A stretch of DNA of 22,847 bases from an uncultured Rikenellaceae bacterium (GCA_937906485.1 CALCYB010000184.1:1-22847), one strand, 5' to 3'. Counted from the first letter of the stretch, positions 7,571-15,949 are shown. Made by a program: numbers and translations. Notes: generated by a model from the letters alone, not told the origin.

Positions 7571-9931
7571 ATGAACACGAAGAGGATTGTTTCTTGCCTG
7601 ATGGCTGTTCTGCTCCTGAATCTTCTTTCGGGAGCCGGACTTGTGCATGCCCAGGAAAATGCTGCGGAATCCCTGCCTGATAACGGGCGGCCGAAGGTGG
7701 GGCTGATCCTCTCCGGAGGTGGGGCCAAGGGAGCCGCCCACATCGGTGTGTTGAAGTACCTGGAGGAAATCGGCATGCCGGTGGATGTGGTGGTGGGGAC
7801 CAGCATGGGGTCCATCATCGGAGGTCTCTATGCCTTGGGGTATTCTTCTGCGGAAATGGATACCCTGATCAGTGGCATGGACTGGTCGTACTACATGAGT
7901 GACCGGGTGCAACGCAAGGACCTTTCTTTCAAGAACAAACAATACTCTACCCAATACCAGGTATCCATACCTTTCAATGCGATCCGTTCCATTGATACCC
8001 TGTTGATGGACCAGGGGGACTTTCATCAGGACCAGGTGGTGCCTCCGGCCGGATCTCCGGTTCAGTCCTCCGGTGTAGAGAATCGTTTTGATCTGATCAG
8101 TTCCCTGCCGTCGGGTTTCATCTCCGGACAGAACCTGTACAACCTCTTGAACTCGTTGTGCGTCGGTTATCAGGATTCGGTGGACTTTCTGCGGGATCTT
8201 CCGATTCCTTTTGCCTGTGTTTCCTTTGATCTGGTGACCGGCAAGACCGTGGTGATGAAGAAGGGTGTCGTTCCGAAGGCCATCCGCGCAAGCATGGCCA
8301 TCCCCGGTGTTTTTGCTCCGGTCCGGGAGGGTGATCAGGTGTTGGTGGACGGCGGTCTGGGCAACAACTTCCCGGTGGATGTCTGCCAACAGTTGGGAGC
8401 GGACATTCTGATCGGGGTGGATGTCGGCGGCAAGATGAAGACGGCCGATGAACTGCATTCCCTGCCGGAGATCTTTAACCAGCTGCTGGGTGTGGTGACC
8501 AACAACCTGGTGGAGGAGAACATCAAACGTTGTGATATATACATGCATCCGGACATCTATGATTACTCGACCATGAGTTTTGATAACCGGAGCATTGATT
8601 CGATCATTGACCTGGGTTATCGGATTGCCCTGGATAACCAACAGGCTTTGCTCGCTCTCAGGGACCGGTTGAGGGCTGAAGGCAAGACCAAGGCTCCGCT
8701 TGCACACCGCCGTGCGGTCAATATTTATCAGGATACTGTGGATCTGGCTGCCATTGAACTCAAAGGCTTGGATCCTATGGACTCCGAGTGGCTGATGAAA
8801 AAGGCCGGTCTGATCAGGAAGAACCGCCTTTCCGGAATGGATATCGATCAGGCGGTTACCGCTTTTTACGGTACGGACTGTTTTTCCAGCGTGACCTACG
8901 AACTCCACGGAGAAGAGGATCCCTATCAGTTGTCCTTTGACTTCAAGTCCAGCCAGCCTCACCGCTTCGGCCTGGGATTCCGGTTCGACTCGGAAGAAAC
9001 GGCGGCCCTTCTGCTGAACCTGGGCTGGAATGCCCATCGTCTGCGCGGGTTCAAGGCAGATCTTACTGGAGAGTTGAGTTACAATCCCTGGGGAGAACTG
9101 ACGCTGATGTTCGTGCCCAGAAAGTTTGCCCAACTGAATGCCTCCTACCGTTTCAAGAAAGTCGATATGAACATGTTCGATATGGGGAATGTGCAGGCCA
9201 ATGTCTTGTATTTCAACCAGACCGCAAAACTCTATTTCTCAGATGCCCACTTCAAGAACATCGAACTGGAAGGGGGGCTTCGGTATGACAATTTCCTGTT
9301 CGGCCGTTTGCTGACCATCAATCCTGAAATGGTGTACCAGGATTCACCTTATGGGGATTACCTGGGAGCTTATCTGTTCGCTTCTCTGAATACTGAGAAT
9401 TTGGGGTATTTCCCTACCCAGGGGACTCTGTTTGTTGCCTCGGCGGACTATGTGTTCTGGGGAAAGCAGCAAGGGTTTGAGGATTTTATGGCCCTGGCCT
9501 TGAATTGGCGGACCACCTTCTCACCGACGAGCCGTTTCTCGGTCATTCCGTCCATCAGCGGACGTGTCCTGTTTGGATCACACGTTCCGGTATCCCACAT
9601 GAACATGATCGGCGGATCCCTTCCGGGAAGGTATGTCGAGCATCAGCTGCCGTTTATCGGACTGACCAACGCAGAGGGCGTGGAGAATGTGCTGGCCGTT
9701 GCCCGGGTGGAGGCCCGACAACGTTTGGGCTCCAAACATTACCTGTCCGCTATTGTGAATTATATGCAGGATGCACCCCAGTTGAACGAGTTCCTGATGG
9801 AACGTGGACATTGGGGTGTGGGATTGAAATATGCCTATAACCTGTCCATCGGTCCTGTCTCGTTGGATGTGCACTGGTCCGATATGACCGATCAGTTGGG
9901 GGCTTATTTTAGTTTTGGCTATGAGTTTTAA
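7571..9931 (+). CDS. Patatin-like phospholipase fused to an outer-membrane beta-barrel
   Basis: This is probably a secreted lipid acyl hydrolase anchored in the outer membrane. A signal peptide covers residues 1-27 (hydrophobic core AVLLLNLLSGAG, cut after VHA). The patatin domain follows: oxyanion loop GGGAKG at 49-54, nucleophile Ser78 in GTSMG, catalytic Asp260 in DGG. The dyad is therefore complete. Residues about 400-450 look like a single POTRA-like segment. The last ~330 residues alternate polar and aromatic strands and end in Phe, as in BamA/Omp85-type barrels. The 786-residue domain order matches the PlpD-like (type Vd) family and the 'patatin-like phospholipase family protein' common in Bacteroidetes. 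Residues about 150-180 form a Pro/Ser/Gln-rich loop that may be an insertion. It sits 3 bp after rlmN and 15 bp before recX. The substrate is unknown. Confidence 0.9.
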   Translation: MNTKRIVSCLMAVLLLNLLSGAGLVHAQENAAESLPDNGRPKVGLILSGGGAKGAAHIGVLKYLEEIGMPVDVVVGTSMGSIIGGLYALGYSSAEMDTLISGMDWSYYMSDRVQRKDLSFKNKQYSTQYQVSIPFNAIRSIDTLLMDQGDFHQDQVVPPAGSPVQSSGVENRFDLISSLPSGFISGQNLYNLLNSLCVGYQDSVDFLRDLPIPFACVSFDLVTGKTVVMKKGVVPKAIRASMAIPGVFAPVREGDQVLVDGGLGNNFPVDVCQQLGADILIGVDVGGKMKTADELHSLPEIFNQLLGVVTNNLVEENIKRCDIYMHPDIYDYSTMSFDNRSIDSIIDLGYRIALDNQQALLALRDRLRAEGKTKAPLAHRRAVNIYQDTVDLAAIELKGLDPMDSEWLMKKAGLIRKNRLSGMDIDQAVTAFYGTDCFSSVTYELHGEEDPYQLSFDFKSSQPHRFGLGFRFDSEETAALLLNLGWNAHRLRGFKADLTGELSYNPWGELTLMFVPRKFAQLNASYRFKKVDMNMFDMGNVQANVLYFNQTAKLYFSDAHFKNIELEGGLRYDNFLFGRLLTINPEMVYQDSPYGDYLGAYLFASLNTENLGYFPTQGTLFVASADYVFWGKQQGFEDFMALALNWRTTFSPTSRFSVIPSISGRVLFGSHVPVSHMNMIGGSLPGRYVEHQLPFIGLTNAEGVENVLAVARVEARQRLGSKHYLSAIVNYMQDAPQLNEFLMERGHWGVGLKYAYNLSIGPVSLDVHWSDMTDQLGAYFSFGYEF

Positions 9932-9946
9932 CGGCGCAGAGCAGGT

Positions 9947-10432
9947 ATGAATCAACAGGAAGAGGAGTTACGACAAGCCCTGGGCAAAATGATGGCCTTG
10001 TGTGCACGCCGCGAGTATGCTTCGGGAGACCTGGTGGAGAAACTCCGGAAGATGCAACTGGAAGAAAGCGGGATTGCTTGGGTGATGGAACAGTTGCAGC
10101 GGGAAAAGTACCAGGATGATCTGCGTTACGCCGTGGCTTTTTCCCGGGACAAGTCCCGGTTGTCGGGGTGGGGAGAGCGGAAGATTGCCTATGCCCTTCG
10201 TCAAAAAGGAGTCTCCGAGGAGGTAGTCCGTCAGGCATGGTCGGAGGTGGACCGCAGGGAGGCGGACCGTAAGATGGAGGCGGTTTTTGCGGCCAAGGTG
10301 CAGGCTTTGCAGCGAAAGGCCGTGGATGATGAAACGATTTTTTTGAGGCTGTTGGCGTATGCCCAGCAAAAAGGATACACCTGGGAACAGGTGCGACAGT
10401 ATTGGAAAAACAACAAAACGAAAGAAAGATGA
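9947..10432 (+). CDS. recX: Regulatory protein RecX
   Basis: RecX binds RecA filaments and modulates their growth. The 161-residue protein is all-helical and basic. It carries the expected tandem three-helix repeats, with typical segments CARREYASGDLVEKLR near the N-terminus, then FSRDKSRLSGWGERKIAYALRQKGVS, and a C-terminal AYAQQKGYTWEQV repeat. Its length fits the family (about 150-270). Its TGA overlaps the prfB ATG (ATGA at 10429-10432). recA itself is on the opposite strand about 3.5 kb away. Confidence 0.88.
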   Translation: MNQQEEELRQALGKMMALCARREYASGDLVEKLRKMQLEESGIAWVMEQLQREKYQDDLRYAVAFSRDKSRLSGWGERKIAYALRQKGVSEEVVRQAWSEVDRREADRKMEAVFAAKVQALQRKAVDDETIFLRLLAYAQQKGYTWEQVRQYWKNNKTKER

Positions 10433-11530
10433 TTACGATTGAGCAGATGAAAGATTTGCATCAGCGTCTGGATACGCTGGGGAGGTGTCTTTGACATCGC
10501 TGGCAAGCGATCAGAATTGGAAGAAAGAACGGTCTTTTCCCAACGGCCGGATTTTTGGGATAACCCCAAAGAGGCCGAGGCCTATTTGAAGGCGAGTTCG
10601 GGAGTGCGTTATTGGGGGACGGCCTATGATGCTCTGCAGCAGGGATTGGACGACCTGGAGGTGTTGGCTGATTTTGCCAAGGAAGATGAGGCTGTGGCAG
10701 CCGAACTGGAGCAGCAGTATGCTGTCGTGCTGAAGGATCTGGAAGCACTGGAATTGCGGAACATGTTGGGCGAAGAGGGGGATAACCTGGGCGCCCTGCT
10801 GAAAATCAATTCGGGGGCCGGTGGTACCGAAAGTAACGACTGGTCAGCCATGTTGATGCGGATGTACATCCGTTGGGGAGAGAGGAACGGTTACAAAGTG
10901 CATGTTTCGGACGTGATTGACGGCGAAGAAGCCGGCATCAAGTCCGTTACCCTGGAATTTGAAGGGGATTTTGCCTTCGGCTACTTGAAGGCAGAAAGCG
11001 GGGTGCACCGGCTGGTGCGCATTTCTCCGTTCAATGCCCAAGGCAAACGGCAGACGACCTTCTCGTCGGTCTTTGTGTATCCCCTGGTGGATGAGACCAT
11101 TGAAATTGAAATCAATCCCGCTGATCTGGAATGGGATACCTACCGCTCCAGCGGAGCTGGCGGGCAAAATGTCAACAAAGTGGAAACCGGTGTACGTGTC
11201 CGTCACATTCCGACCGGCATTGTGGTGGAGAACACCGAGACCCGTTCGCAGCTGGATAACCGCCAGAATGCGTTGCGCATCCTCAAATCCCATCTCTATG
11301 ACCTGGAACTGAAGAAACGTCAGGAGAAGAAAGCCGAACTGGAGGGTCAGAAAAAGAAAATCGAATGGGGCTCCCAGATCCGGAGTTATGTCCTGCATCC
11401 CTACAAAATGGTCAAGGACTTGCGGACCAATCATGAGACTTCCGACACCCAGGCGGTGCTGGACGGTGACCTGAATGAATTCATGAAGGTCTTCCTAATG
11501 AACAATAACCTAATGAATAACATACCTTAA
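10429..11530 (+). CDS. prfB: Peptide chain release factor 2, expressed through a +1 programmed frameshift
   Basis: RF2 terminates translation at UGA and UAA. The reading frame is split: codons 1-21 run from the ATG at 10429 to CTT at 10489-10491, where an in-frame TGA (10492-10494) stops the zero frame. Reading resumes in +1 at GAC 10493 and continues to the TAA at 11528-11530, giving 366 residues (join 10429..10491, 10493..11530), close to the usual length of RF2. The downstream frame carries the RF2-specific SPF tripeptide (199-201) and the catalytic GGQ (244-246). The site CTT-TGA-C preceded by GGAGGTG is the classic RF2 autoregulatory frameshift: low RF2 slows UGA termination and favours the shift. 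An annotation starting at the TTG at 10517 would lose about 29 residues. The gene overlaps recX by 4 bp and is 4 bp before fumarase. Confidence 0.95.
10480..10495 (+). promoter_or_regulatory. RF2 +1 frameshift signal (internal Shine-Dalgarno, CTT slip, TGA-C)
   Basis: GGAGGTG at 10481-10487 is complementary to seven bases of the 16S rRNA 3' end (CACCUCC). Three bases separate its GGAGG core from the CTT slip codon (10489-10491), followed by TGA and then C, the weak termination context. This matches the E. coli prfB element in order and spacing. Confidence 0.93.
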
Positions 11531-11534
11531 CATC

Positions 11535-13151
11535 ATGGAATTCAAGTATCAAGAACTTTTCCAAATGGGAAAAGAAACAACCCAGTATCATCTCCTGACC
11601 AAGGAGTATGTATCGACCGAAGTATTTAATGGACAAGAAGTGCTGAAGGTGGAACCGGAAGGATTGCGCCTGTTGGCCCGTCAGGCTTTTCACGATGTGG
11701 CCTTTATGCTTCGTCCGGAACACAATGAAATGGTCGCCAAGATTTTGAACGACCCGGAAGCCAGCAAGAACGACAAAGCTGTTGCATTGACCATGTTGTT
11801 GAATGCCGATGTGGCCTCAAAAGGAAAGTTGCCTTTCTGCCAAGATACCGGTACAGCAACCATCGTGGCCAAGAAAGGACAACGCGTATGGACGGGCGGT
11901 GGCGATGAAGAAGCGTTGCAGCACGGGGTGTTCGATACCTATACCACGGATAACTTGCGCTACTCCCAGACTTTGCCGCTGGATATGTATACCGAAAAGA
12001 ACTCCGGCAACAACCTGCCCGCACAAGTGGACATCTACGCAACCGATGGCGATGAATACAAGTTCCTGTTTGTAGCCAAAGGTGGTGGATCCGCCAACAA
12101 GACGTACCTGTTCCAAGAAACCAAAGCGTTGTTGAATCCGGACACCCTGGAAAAATTCCTGGTTGAAAAGATGAAGACCTTGGGTACGGCTGCCTGTCCG
12201 CCTTATCACATTGCTTTCGTGATCGGGGGTACCTCTGCTGAAATGTGCTTGAAGACCGTCAAATTGGCTTCTACCAAATACTATGACACCATTCCGACTA
12301 CCGGTAACGAACTGGGTCGTGCTTTCCGGGATATCGATATGGAACAACGCCTGCTCAAGGCCGCCCAAAACATCGGTCTGGGTGCCCAATTCGGTGGCAA
12401 ATACCTGGCACACGATATCCGTGTGATCCGTTTGCCGCGTCACGGTGCCTCTTGCCCGGTAGGTATGGGGGTATCCTGCAGCGCTGACCGTAACGTGAAA
12501 GCGAAGATCAACAAGGAAGGTATCTGGATTGAAACCCTGGACAGCAACCCGATCCGTCTGGTTCCTGAACAATTCCGCAGCGGTGCCGCTCATTCATCCG
12601 GTGTTCACATTGATTTGAACCGTCCGATGAAAGAAGTGCTGGCAGATTTGTCCCAATATCCCGTATCCACCTTCCTGTTGTTGAATGGTACCATCATCGT
12701 GGGACGCGATATCGCACACGCCAAACTGAAAGAACGCATTGATAGAGGCGAAGGCCTTCCCCAATACATCAAGGATCACCCGATCTACTATGCCGGCCCT
12801 GCCAAGACCCCCGAAGGCATGCCTTCCGGTTCATTCGGACCGACCACTGCCGGACGTATGGACAGCTATGTGGACCTGTTCCAAGAAAATGGCGGCAGCA
12901 TGATCATGATTGCCAAAGGTAACCGTAGCCAACAAGTGACCGATGCCTGCCACAAACACGGTGGTTTCTATCTGGGATCCATTGGTGGCCCTGCTGCTAT
13001 CCTGGCGCAAGACAACATCAAGAAGGTAGAATTGTTGGAATACCCGGAACTGGGCATGGAAGCCATCTGGAAAATTGAAGTGGAAAACTTCCCTGCCTTT
13101 ATCCTGGTGGATGACAAAGGCAATGATTTCTTTACCCAGTTGAACAAATAG
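11535..13151 (+). CDS. fumA: Class I (iron-sulfur) fumarate hydratase
   Basis: The enzyme interconverts fumarate and malate in the TCA cycle or reductive branch, using an oxygen-sensitive 4Fe-4S cluster. Its 538 residues match single-chain class I fumarases (E. coli FumA has 548). Likely cluster ligands are Cys102 (LPFCQDTGT), Cys221 (AACPPYHIAF) and Cys315 (GVSCSADRN). All three sit at a constant offset of three from E. coli FumA Cys105/224/318. The C-terminal beta domain shows the signatures GPAKTPEGMPSGSFGPTTAGRMDSY (in part) and GGPAA. The start is the ATG at 11535, 4 bp after prfB. A long hairpin follows the stop, so this is the last gene of the rlmN unit. The symbol follows E. coli and does not imply the same regulation. 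Confidence 0.95.
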   Translation: MEFKYQELFQMGKETTQYHLLTKEYVSTEVFNGQEVLKVEPEGLRLLARQAFHDVAFMLRPEHNEMVAKILNDPEASKNDKAVALTMLLNADVASKGKLPFCQDTGTATIVAKKGQRVWTGGGDEEALQHGVFDTYTTDNLRYSQTLPLDMYTEKNSGNNLPAQVDIYATDGDEYKFLFVAKGGGSANKTYLFQETKALLNPDTLEKFLVEKMKTLGTAACPPYHIAFVIGGTSAEMCLKTVKLASTKYYDTIPTTGNELGRAFRDIDMEQRLLKAAQNIGLGAQFGGKYLAHDIRVIRLPRHGASCPVGMGVSCSADRNVKAKINKEGIWIETLDSNPIRLVPEQFRSGAAHSSGVHIDLNRPMKEVLADLSQYPVSTFLLLNGTIIVGRDIAHAKLKERIDRGEGLPQYIKDHPIYYAGPAKTPEGMPSGSFGPTTAGRMDSYVDLFQENGGSMIMIAKGNRSQQVTDACHKHGGFYLGSIGGPAAILAQDNIKKVELLEYPELGMEAIWKIEVENFPAFILVDDKGNDFFTQLNK

Positions 13152-13169
13152 TTTGACCATAACCTGCTA

Positions 13170-13216
13170 AAAGGCTGGCAAAAAAGTCGATAAGACTTTA
13201 TTTGTCAGCTTTTTTT
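13170..13216 (+). terminator. Intrinsic terminator after the fumarase gene
   Basis: An inner stem AAAGTC/GACTTT (13183-13188 with 13194-13199, loop GATAA) continues across a small internal loop. The outer stem pairs about 12 bases (13170-13181 with 13202-13213, including two G-T pairs). The right arm runs into a T tract ending at 13216. It lies 18 bp past the fumarase stop. Confidence 0.8.
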
Positions 13217-13218
13217 GT

Positions 13219-13226
13219 TATTTTTG
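13219..13226 (+). promoter_or_regulatory. Probable promoter of the MORN gene, -7 element TATTTTTG
   Basis: The octamer matches TAnnTTTG and lies directly behind the fumarase terminator, 28 bp before the ATG at 13255. A TTTG at 13201-13204 is only 14 bp upstream, shorter than the usual spacing, so the -33 element is doubtful. Confidence 0.5.
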
Positions 13227-13254
13227 ACCTGAAATCTGATAACCGGAATGCTTT

Positions 13255-14277
13255 ATGGAACAACAAAAGGTGGTATATCCTGACGGAAATCGTTATTTTG
13301 GCCAAGTGGATGAACAGGGCCTCCCTCATGGTAATGGAACCATGGTCTACAAACAACAACCCTATGTTTCGTGGATGGAGTTCCAGGTGGCCTTCAAAGA
13401 ATACAAAGGCCAGTGGCTGCATGGCAAACGTTCAGGTAGCGGCCGAATGAAATATTATCAGAACGGATCGGGGACTACAGCCTACAGCGGATCCTGGAAG
13501 GAGGACCTGCCGGATGGAACAGGTACCTTTGAACACTATGGCAGTGTGGTGGACGTTGTTTATCGTGGAGATTGGCGGGAAGGATTGCGCCATGGACAAG
13601 GTACCTACCGCCAAAGGTGGGACAAAGGAACCTTTCCGGTCCAGGAGTATACCGGTCATTGGGAAAATGACAAGCGAAGCGGTTGGGGTGTAGAATCAGT
13701 CGGAGCCGACCAGTACGAAGGGGAGTGGAGCGAAGACCTTCGTCAGGGCAAGGGGAAATGGACCTATGAGAATGGTGACACGTTTGAAGGAACCCTGCAG
13801 GCAGGCAACCGTCACGGAGAAGGTACTTACCGGTTTGCCCAAGGAGGTGGTTTTGTGGCCATCTGGAACCAGGATCGTCTGGATATGACGACTGTGCGGC
13901 TGTTGGAGAATGCGACCGGTCCGATCGTATTGCTGAAAGTGCTTTCCCGAGGGTTTGACTACCACCGCGAAGCTGAGTCTATGCTGATTGCACGCAAAGG
14001 CGTCATCCGGCTCGAGGATACGGCCATCCTTTCGCAATCCCGCAGTCGTGGCGGCTTCCGTTCAGATGAGTTGCTGCTGGAGATTACCGAGTTTGACCGG
14101 CAATGTGTCCATATCCTGGTGCCGGACCGTTACACCAACAACAAAGGGCCGCAGGCCGCTTGTGTGGCGGTCGGACAGAAGCAGGAATTCGGTTACCGCT
14201 GCGAATGTACAGCGACCATCTATGACGAAGATTACGATTATGTCATTGAGAACACCCTGATTGTGGAGTGTTATTGA
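13255..14277 (+). CDS. MORN-repeat protein with an uncharacterised C-terminal domain
   Basis: Residues about 6-210 contain roughly seven MORN repeats, each of the form Y-x-G-x-W-x(4)-R-x-G-x-G-x-(Y/F/W), for example YRGDWREGLRHGQGTY and YEGEWSEDLRQGKGKW. MORN repeats form an extended beta hairpin stack used in protein or lipid contacts. The last ~120 residues are not MORN. They contain an IARKGVIRLED segment, acidic stretches (YDEDYDY) and five Cys, and I do not recognise the fold. No signal peptide or membrane segment is visible, so the protein is probably cytoplasmic. It has 340 residues and starts at the ATG at 13255. It stands alone between terminators, with its own TAnnTTTG element. The function is unknown; a scaffold or binding role is inference from the repeats. 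Confidence 0.85.
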   Translation: MEQQKVVYPDGNRYFGQVDEQGLPHGNGTMVYKQQPYVSWMEFQVAFKEYKGQWLHGKRSGSGRMKYYQNGSGTTAYSGSWKEDLPDGTGTFEHYGSVVDVVYRGDWREGLRHGQGTYRQRWDKGTFPVQEYTGHWENDKRSGWGVESVGADQYEGEWSEDLRQGKGKWTYENGDTFEGTLQAGNRHGEGTYRFAQGGGFVAIWNQDRLDMTTVRLLENATGPIVLLKVLSRGFDYHREAESMLIARKGVIRLEDTAILSQSRSRGGFRSDELLLEITEFDRQCVHILVPDRYTNNKGPQAACVAVGQKQEFGYRCECTATIYDEDYDYVIENTLIVECY

Positions 14278-14281
14278 TCAG

Positions 14282-14310
14282 GAAGGGCCCACAGCCGCTG
14301 TGGGTCCTTC
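14282..14310 (+). terminator. Hairpin after the MORN gene
   Basis: A 13-bp stem (GAAGGGCCCACAG with CTGTGGGTCCTTC, one G-T pair) has a CCG loop and starts 5 bp past the stop. No T tract follows directly on the + strand. It may therefore be a transcript 3'-end stabiliser or a weak terminator. Confidence 0.6.
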
Positions 14311-14341
14311 GGTGCAAGATATAAAAAAAACACCACCACAC

Positions 14342-14370
14342 AAAAAAAGGACAAACCTTGCGATTTGTCC
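14342..14370 (-). terminator. Intrinsic terminator of the initiator tRNA gene
   Basis: Read on the - strand, GGACAAA pairs with TTTGTCC over an 8-nt loop and is followed at once by seven Ts. This is a complete Rho-independent terminator, beginning 7 bp after the tRNA 3' end. Confidence 0.85.
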
Positions 14371-14377
14371 TTTGTAG

Positions 14378-14450
14378 TAGCGGAGGGAGGACTCGAACCT
14401 CCGACCTCCGGGTTATGAGCCCGACGAGCTGCCAACTGCTCTACTCCGCG
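14378..14450 (-). tRNA. Initiator tRNA-Met (anticodon CAT)
   Basis: The 73-nt cloverleaf has an acceptor stem CGCGGAG/CTCCGCT, D arm GAGC...GCTC, anticodon loop CTCATAA and T arm GGAGG-TTCGAGT-CCTCC, with discriminator A. Initiator hallmarks are present: a C1-T72 mismatch at the top of the acceptor stem and three consecutive G-C pairs closing the anticodon stem (GGG/CCC). The 3' CCA is not encoded (CTA follows the acceptor stem and discriminator A), so it must be added after transcription. It has its own promoter and terminator. Confidence 0.95.
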
Positions 14451-14460
14451 GTATGGAATG

Positions 14461-14491
14461 CAAAGGTAAACATCTTTTTTTGATTTGCAAA
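14461..14491 (-). promoter_or_regulatory. Promoter of the initiator tRNA: TTTG-N19-TACCTTTG
   Basis: On the - strand, a -33 TTTG (14488-14491) is separated by exactly 19 bp from TACCTTTG (14461-14468). This matches the Bacteroidetes consensus TTTG-N19-TAnnTTTG. The -7 element ends 10 bp before the first tRNA base, leaving a very short 5' leader. Confidence 0.8.
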
Positions 14492-14506
14492 ATTTTTTGA
14501 TGCTAC

Positions 14507-15898
14507 CTAAGCTTTTTTGCAGATTCTTTCGATCAGAGGCGTCAAGTCGTTGCAGGGGAACACTTCTTGGTTGCCTGTTGTCAAGTCCTTGACATTGATG
14601 ATATTCTGTTGCGCTTCTGTCTCTCCGGCAATGGCCAGGTAGCGGATGCCTTTCTTTTCGGCATACTCAAACTGTTTGCGGAGTTTTGCCGTTTCCGGGT
14701 ACAGTTCCACCGCGAGAGAGGATTGTCGGAGGGTCGCCATGATGGGAAGGACATAGCGGACACCGGTCGGATCCATGTTGGCGAACAGGATGTCGCAACT
14801 GCAGGCTGCACCTTCCGGGAACAGGTTCAGCCCGTTGAGTACATCGTAGATCCGGTCTGCTCCGAATGAGATACCGACGCCAGAGGTGTCCGGCAATCCG
14901 AAGATGCCGGTCAGGTCATCGTAACGGCCGCCGCCACAGATGCTGCCGATCTGGAAGTCTTTGGCTTTGACTTCAAAGATGGCGCCGGTGTAGTAGTTCA
15001 GGCCGCGGGCCAGCGACAGGTCAATTTCAATTTCCTGGCGGAAGCCGGCTGATGCCACATAGCCGAAAAGTTCTTCCAGCTCGTTCAGTCCGCGCATACC
15101 GATGGCAGAACCCGCAAGAATCGGCCGCATGGCTGCGATTTTCTCTTCATTACTGCCTTGAAGGGTCAGCACGGGCTCAATCATGGCAATGGCAGAGGCT
15201 TCCAGTCCCCGTTCCATCAATTCCTCTTTTACCGCATCCAATCCGATCTTGTCGATCTTGTCAATGGCGACGGTGATGTCTATGAGTTTGTCAGGATGTC
15301 CGCAGATTTCAGCCAGACCGGAAAGGACTTTCCGGTTGTTGATCTTCAGGACGATGTTGATTCCCAAAGCGGCGAAGACGTCATCCACGATCTGGATGAG
15401 TTCCAACTCATAGAGTTGTGAGCGGCTTCCGATCACATCCACATCGCATTGGTAGAATTCGCGATAACGTCCTTTCTGAGGACGGTCAGCGCGCCATACC
15501 GGTTGTATCTGGAAACGCTTGAAGGGGAAAACCAGTTCATTGCGGTGCTGTACCACGTAGCGGGCAAACGGCACTGTCAGGTCATAGCGGAGTCCTTTTT
15601 CGCAAACTTGCAAGGCCAGGGCATTGCTGTTGAGCCCATCTTCTGTCCGTGCACGGTCCCAATCCACTTTGCCAAAGGCATCTCCGGAGTTCAATACCTT
15701 GAACAGCAACTTGTCGCCTTCTTCCCCGTATTTGCCCAGCAGGGTAGAGAGGTTTTCCATGGAAGGGGTTTCGATCGGGGCATACCCGTATTTGCGGAAG
15801 ACAGAACGGACTGTATCGAAGATGTAATTTCTGCCGGCCATTTCTGCCGGTCCGAAATCCCGTGTACCTTTCGGGATGGAGGGTTTTTGAACTGCCAT
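14507..15898 (-). CDS. hisS: Histidyl-tRNA synthetase
   Basis: This class II synthetase charges tRNA-His in the cytoplasm. It has 463 residues from the ATG at 15898 (MAVQKPSIPKGTRDFGP, the standard KGTRDF N-terminus). An in-frame ATG at 15994 would add 32 residues, but that extension contains the promoter and is rejected. Motif 2 (GRYREFYQCDVD) carries Arg146. The His-specific RGLNYYTG contains Arg298, which activates histidine in the family. GGGRYDDL follows, and the C-terminal ~100 residues form the anticodon-binding domain. No terminator is obvious between hisS and the tRNA gene 57 bp downstream, so some co-transcription is possible. Its leader is short, with TAnnTTTG about 21 bp upstream. 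Confidence 0.96.
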   Translation of the reverse strand: MAVQKPSIPKGTRDFGPAEMAGRNYIFDTVRSVFRKYGYAPIETPSMENLSTLLGKYGEEGDKLLFKVLNSGDAFGKVDWDRARTEDGLNSNALALQVCEKGLRYDLTVPFARYVVQHRNELVFPFKRFQIQPVWRADRPQKGRYREFYQCDVDVIGSRSQLYELELIQIVDDVFAALGINIVLKINNRKVLSGLAEICGHPDKLIDITVAIDKIDKIGLDAVKEELMERGLEASAIAMIEPVLTLQGSNEEKIAAMRPILAGSAIGMRGLNELEELFGYVASAGFRQEIEIDLSLARGLNYYTGAIFEVKAKDFQIGSICGGGRYDDLTGIFGLPDTSGVGISFGADRIYDVLNGLNLFPEGAACSCDILFANMDPTGVRYVLPIMATLRQSSLAVELYPETAKLRKQFEYAEKKGIRYLAIAGETEAQQNIINVKDLTTGNQEVFPCNDLTPLIERICKKA

Positions 15899-15919
15899 GC
15901 TGGTAACTGATATTTTTTG

Positions 15920-15927
15920 CAAAGATA
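15920..15927 (-). promoter_or_regulatory. Probable hisS promoter, -7 element TATCTTTG
   Basis: The octamer matches TAnnTTTG on the - strand and ends 21 bp before the hisS ATG. The hisS frame extension that covers it is therefore non-coding. No -33 TTTG is apparent. Confidence 0.5.
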
Positions 15928-15949
15928 CGAAAGCAATTGATATTTTTAG

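Noticed and set aside
6764..9133. A 789-codon open frame on the - strand opposite rlmN and the patatin gene
   Set aside because: It lies exactly antisense to two well-supported genes, shows no domain or signal, is rich in His/Gln/Arg as expected of reverse-complement coding sequence, and has no promoter or context.
10517..10519. TTG as the prfB start codon
   Set aside because: It would omit the N-terminal helix that lies in the zero frame from 10429, and the intervening sequence is the classic RF2 frameshift site.
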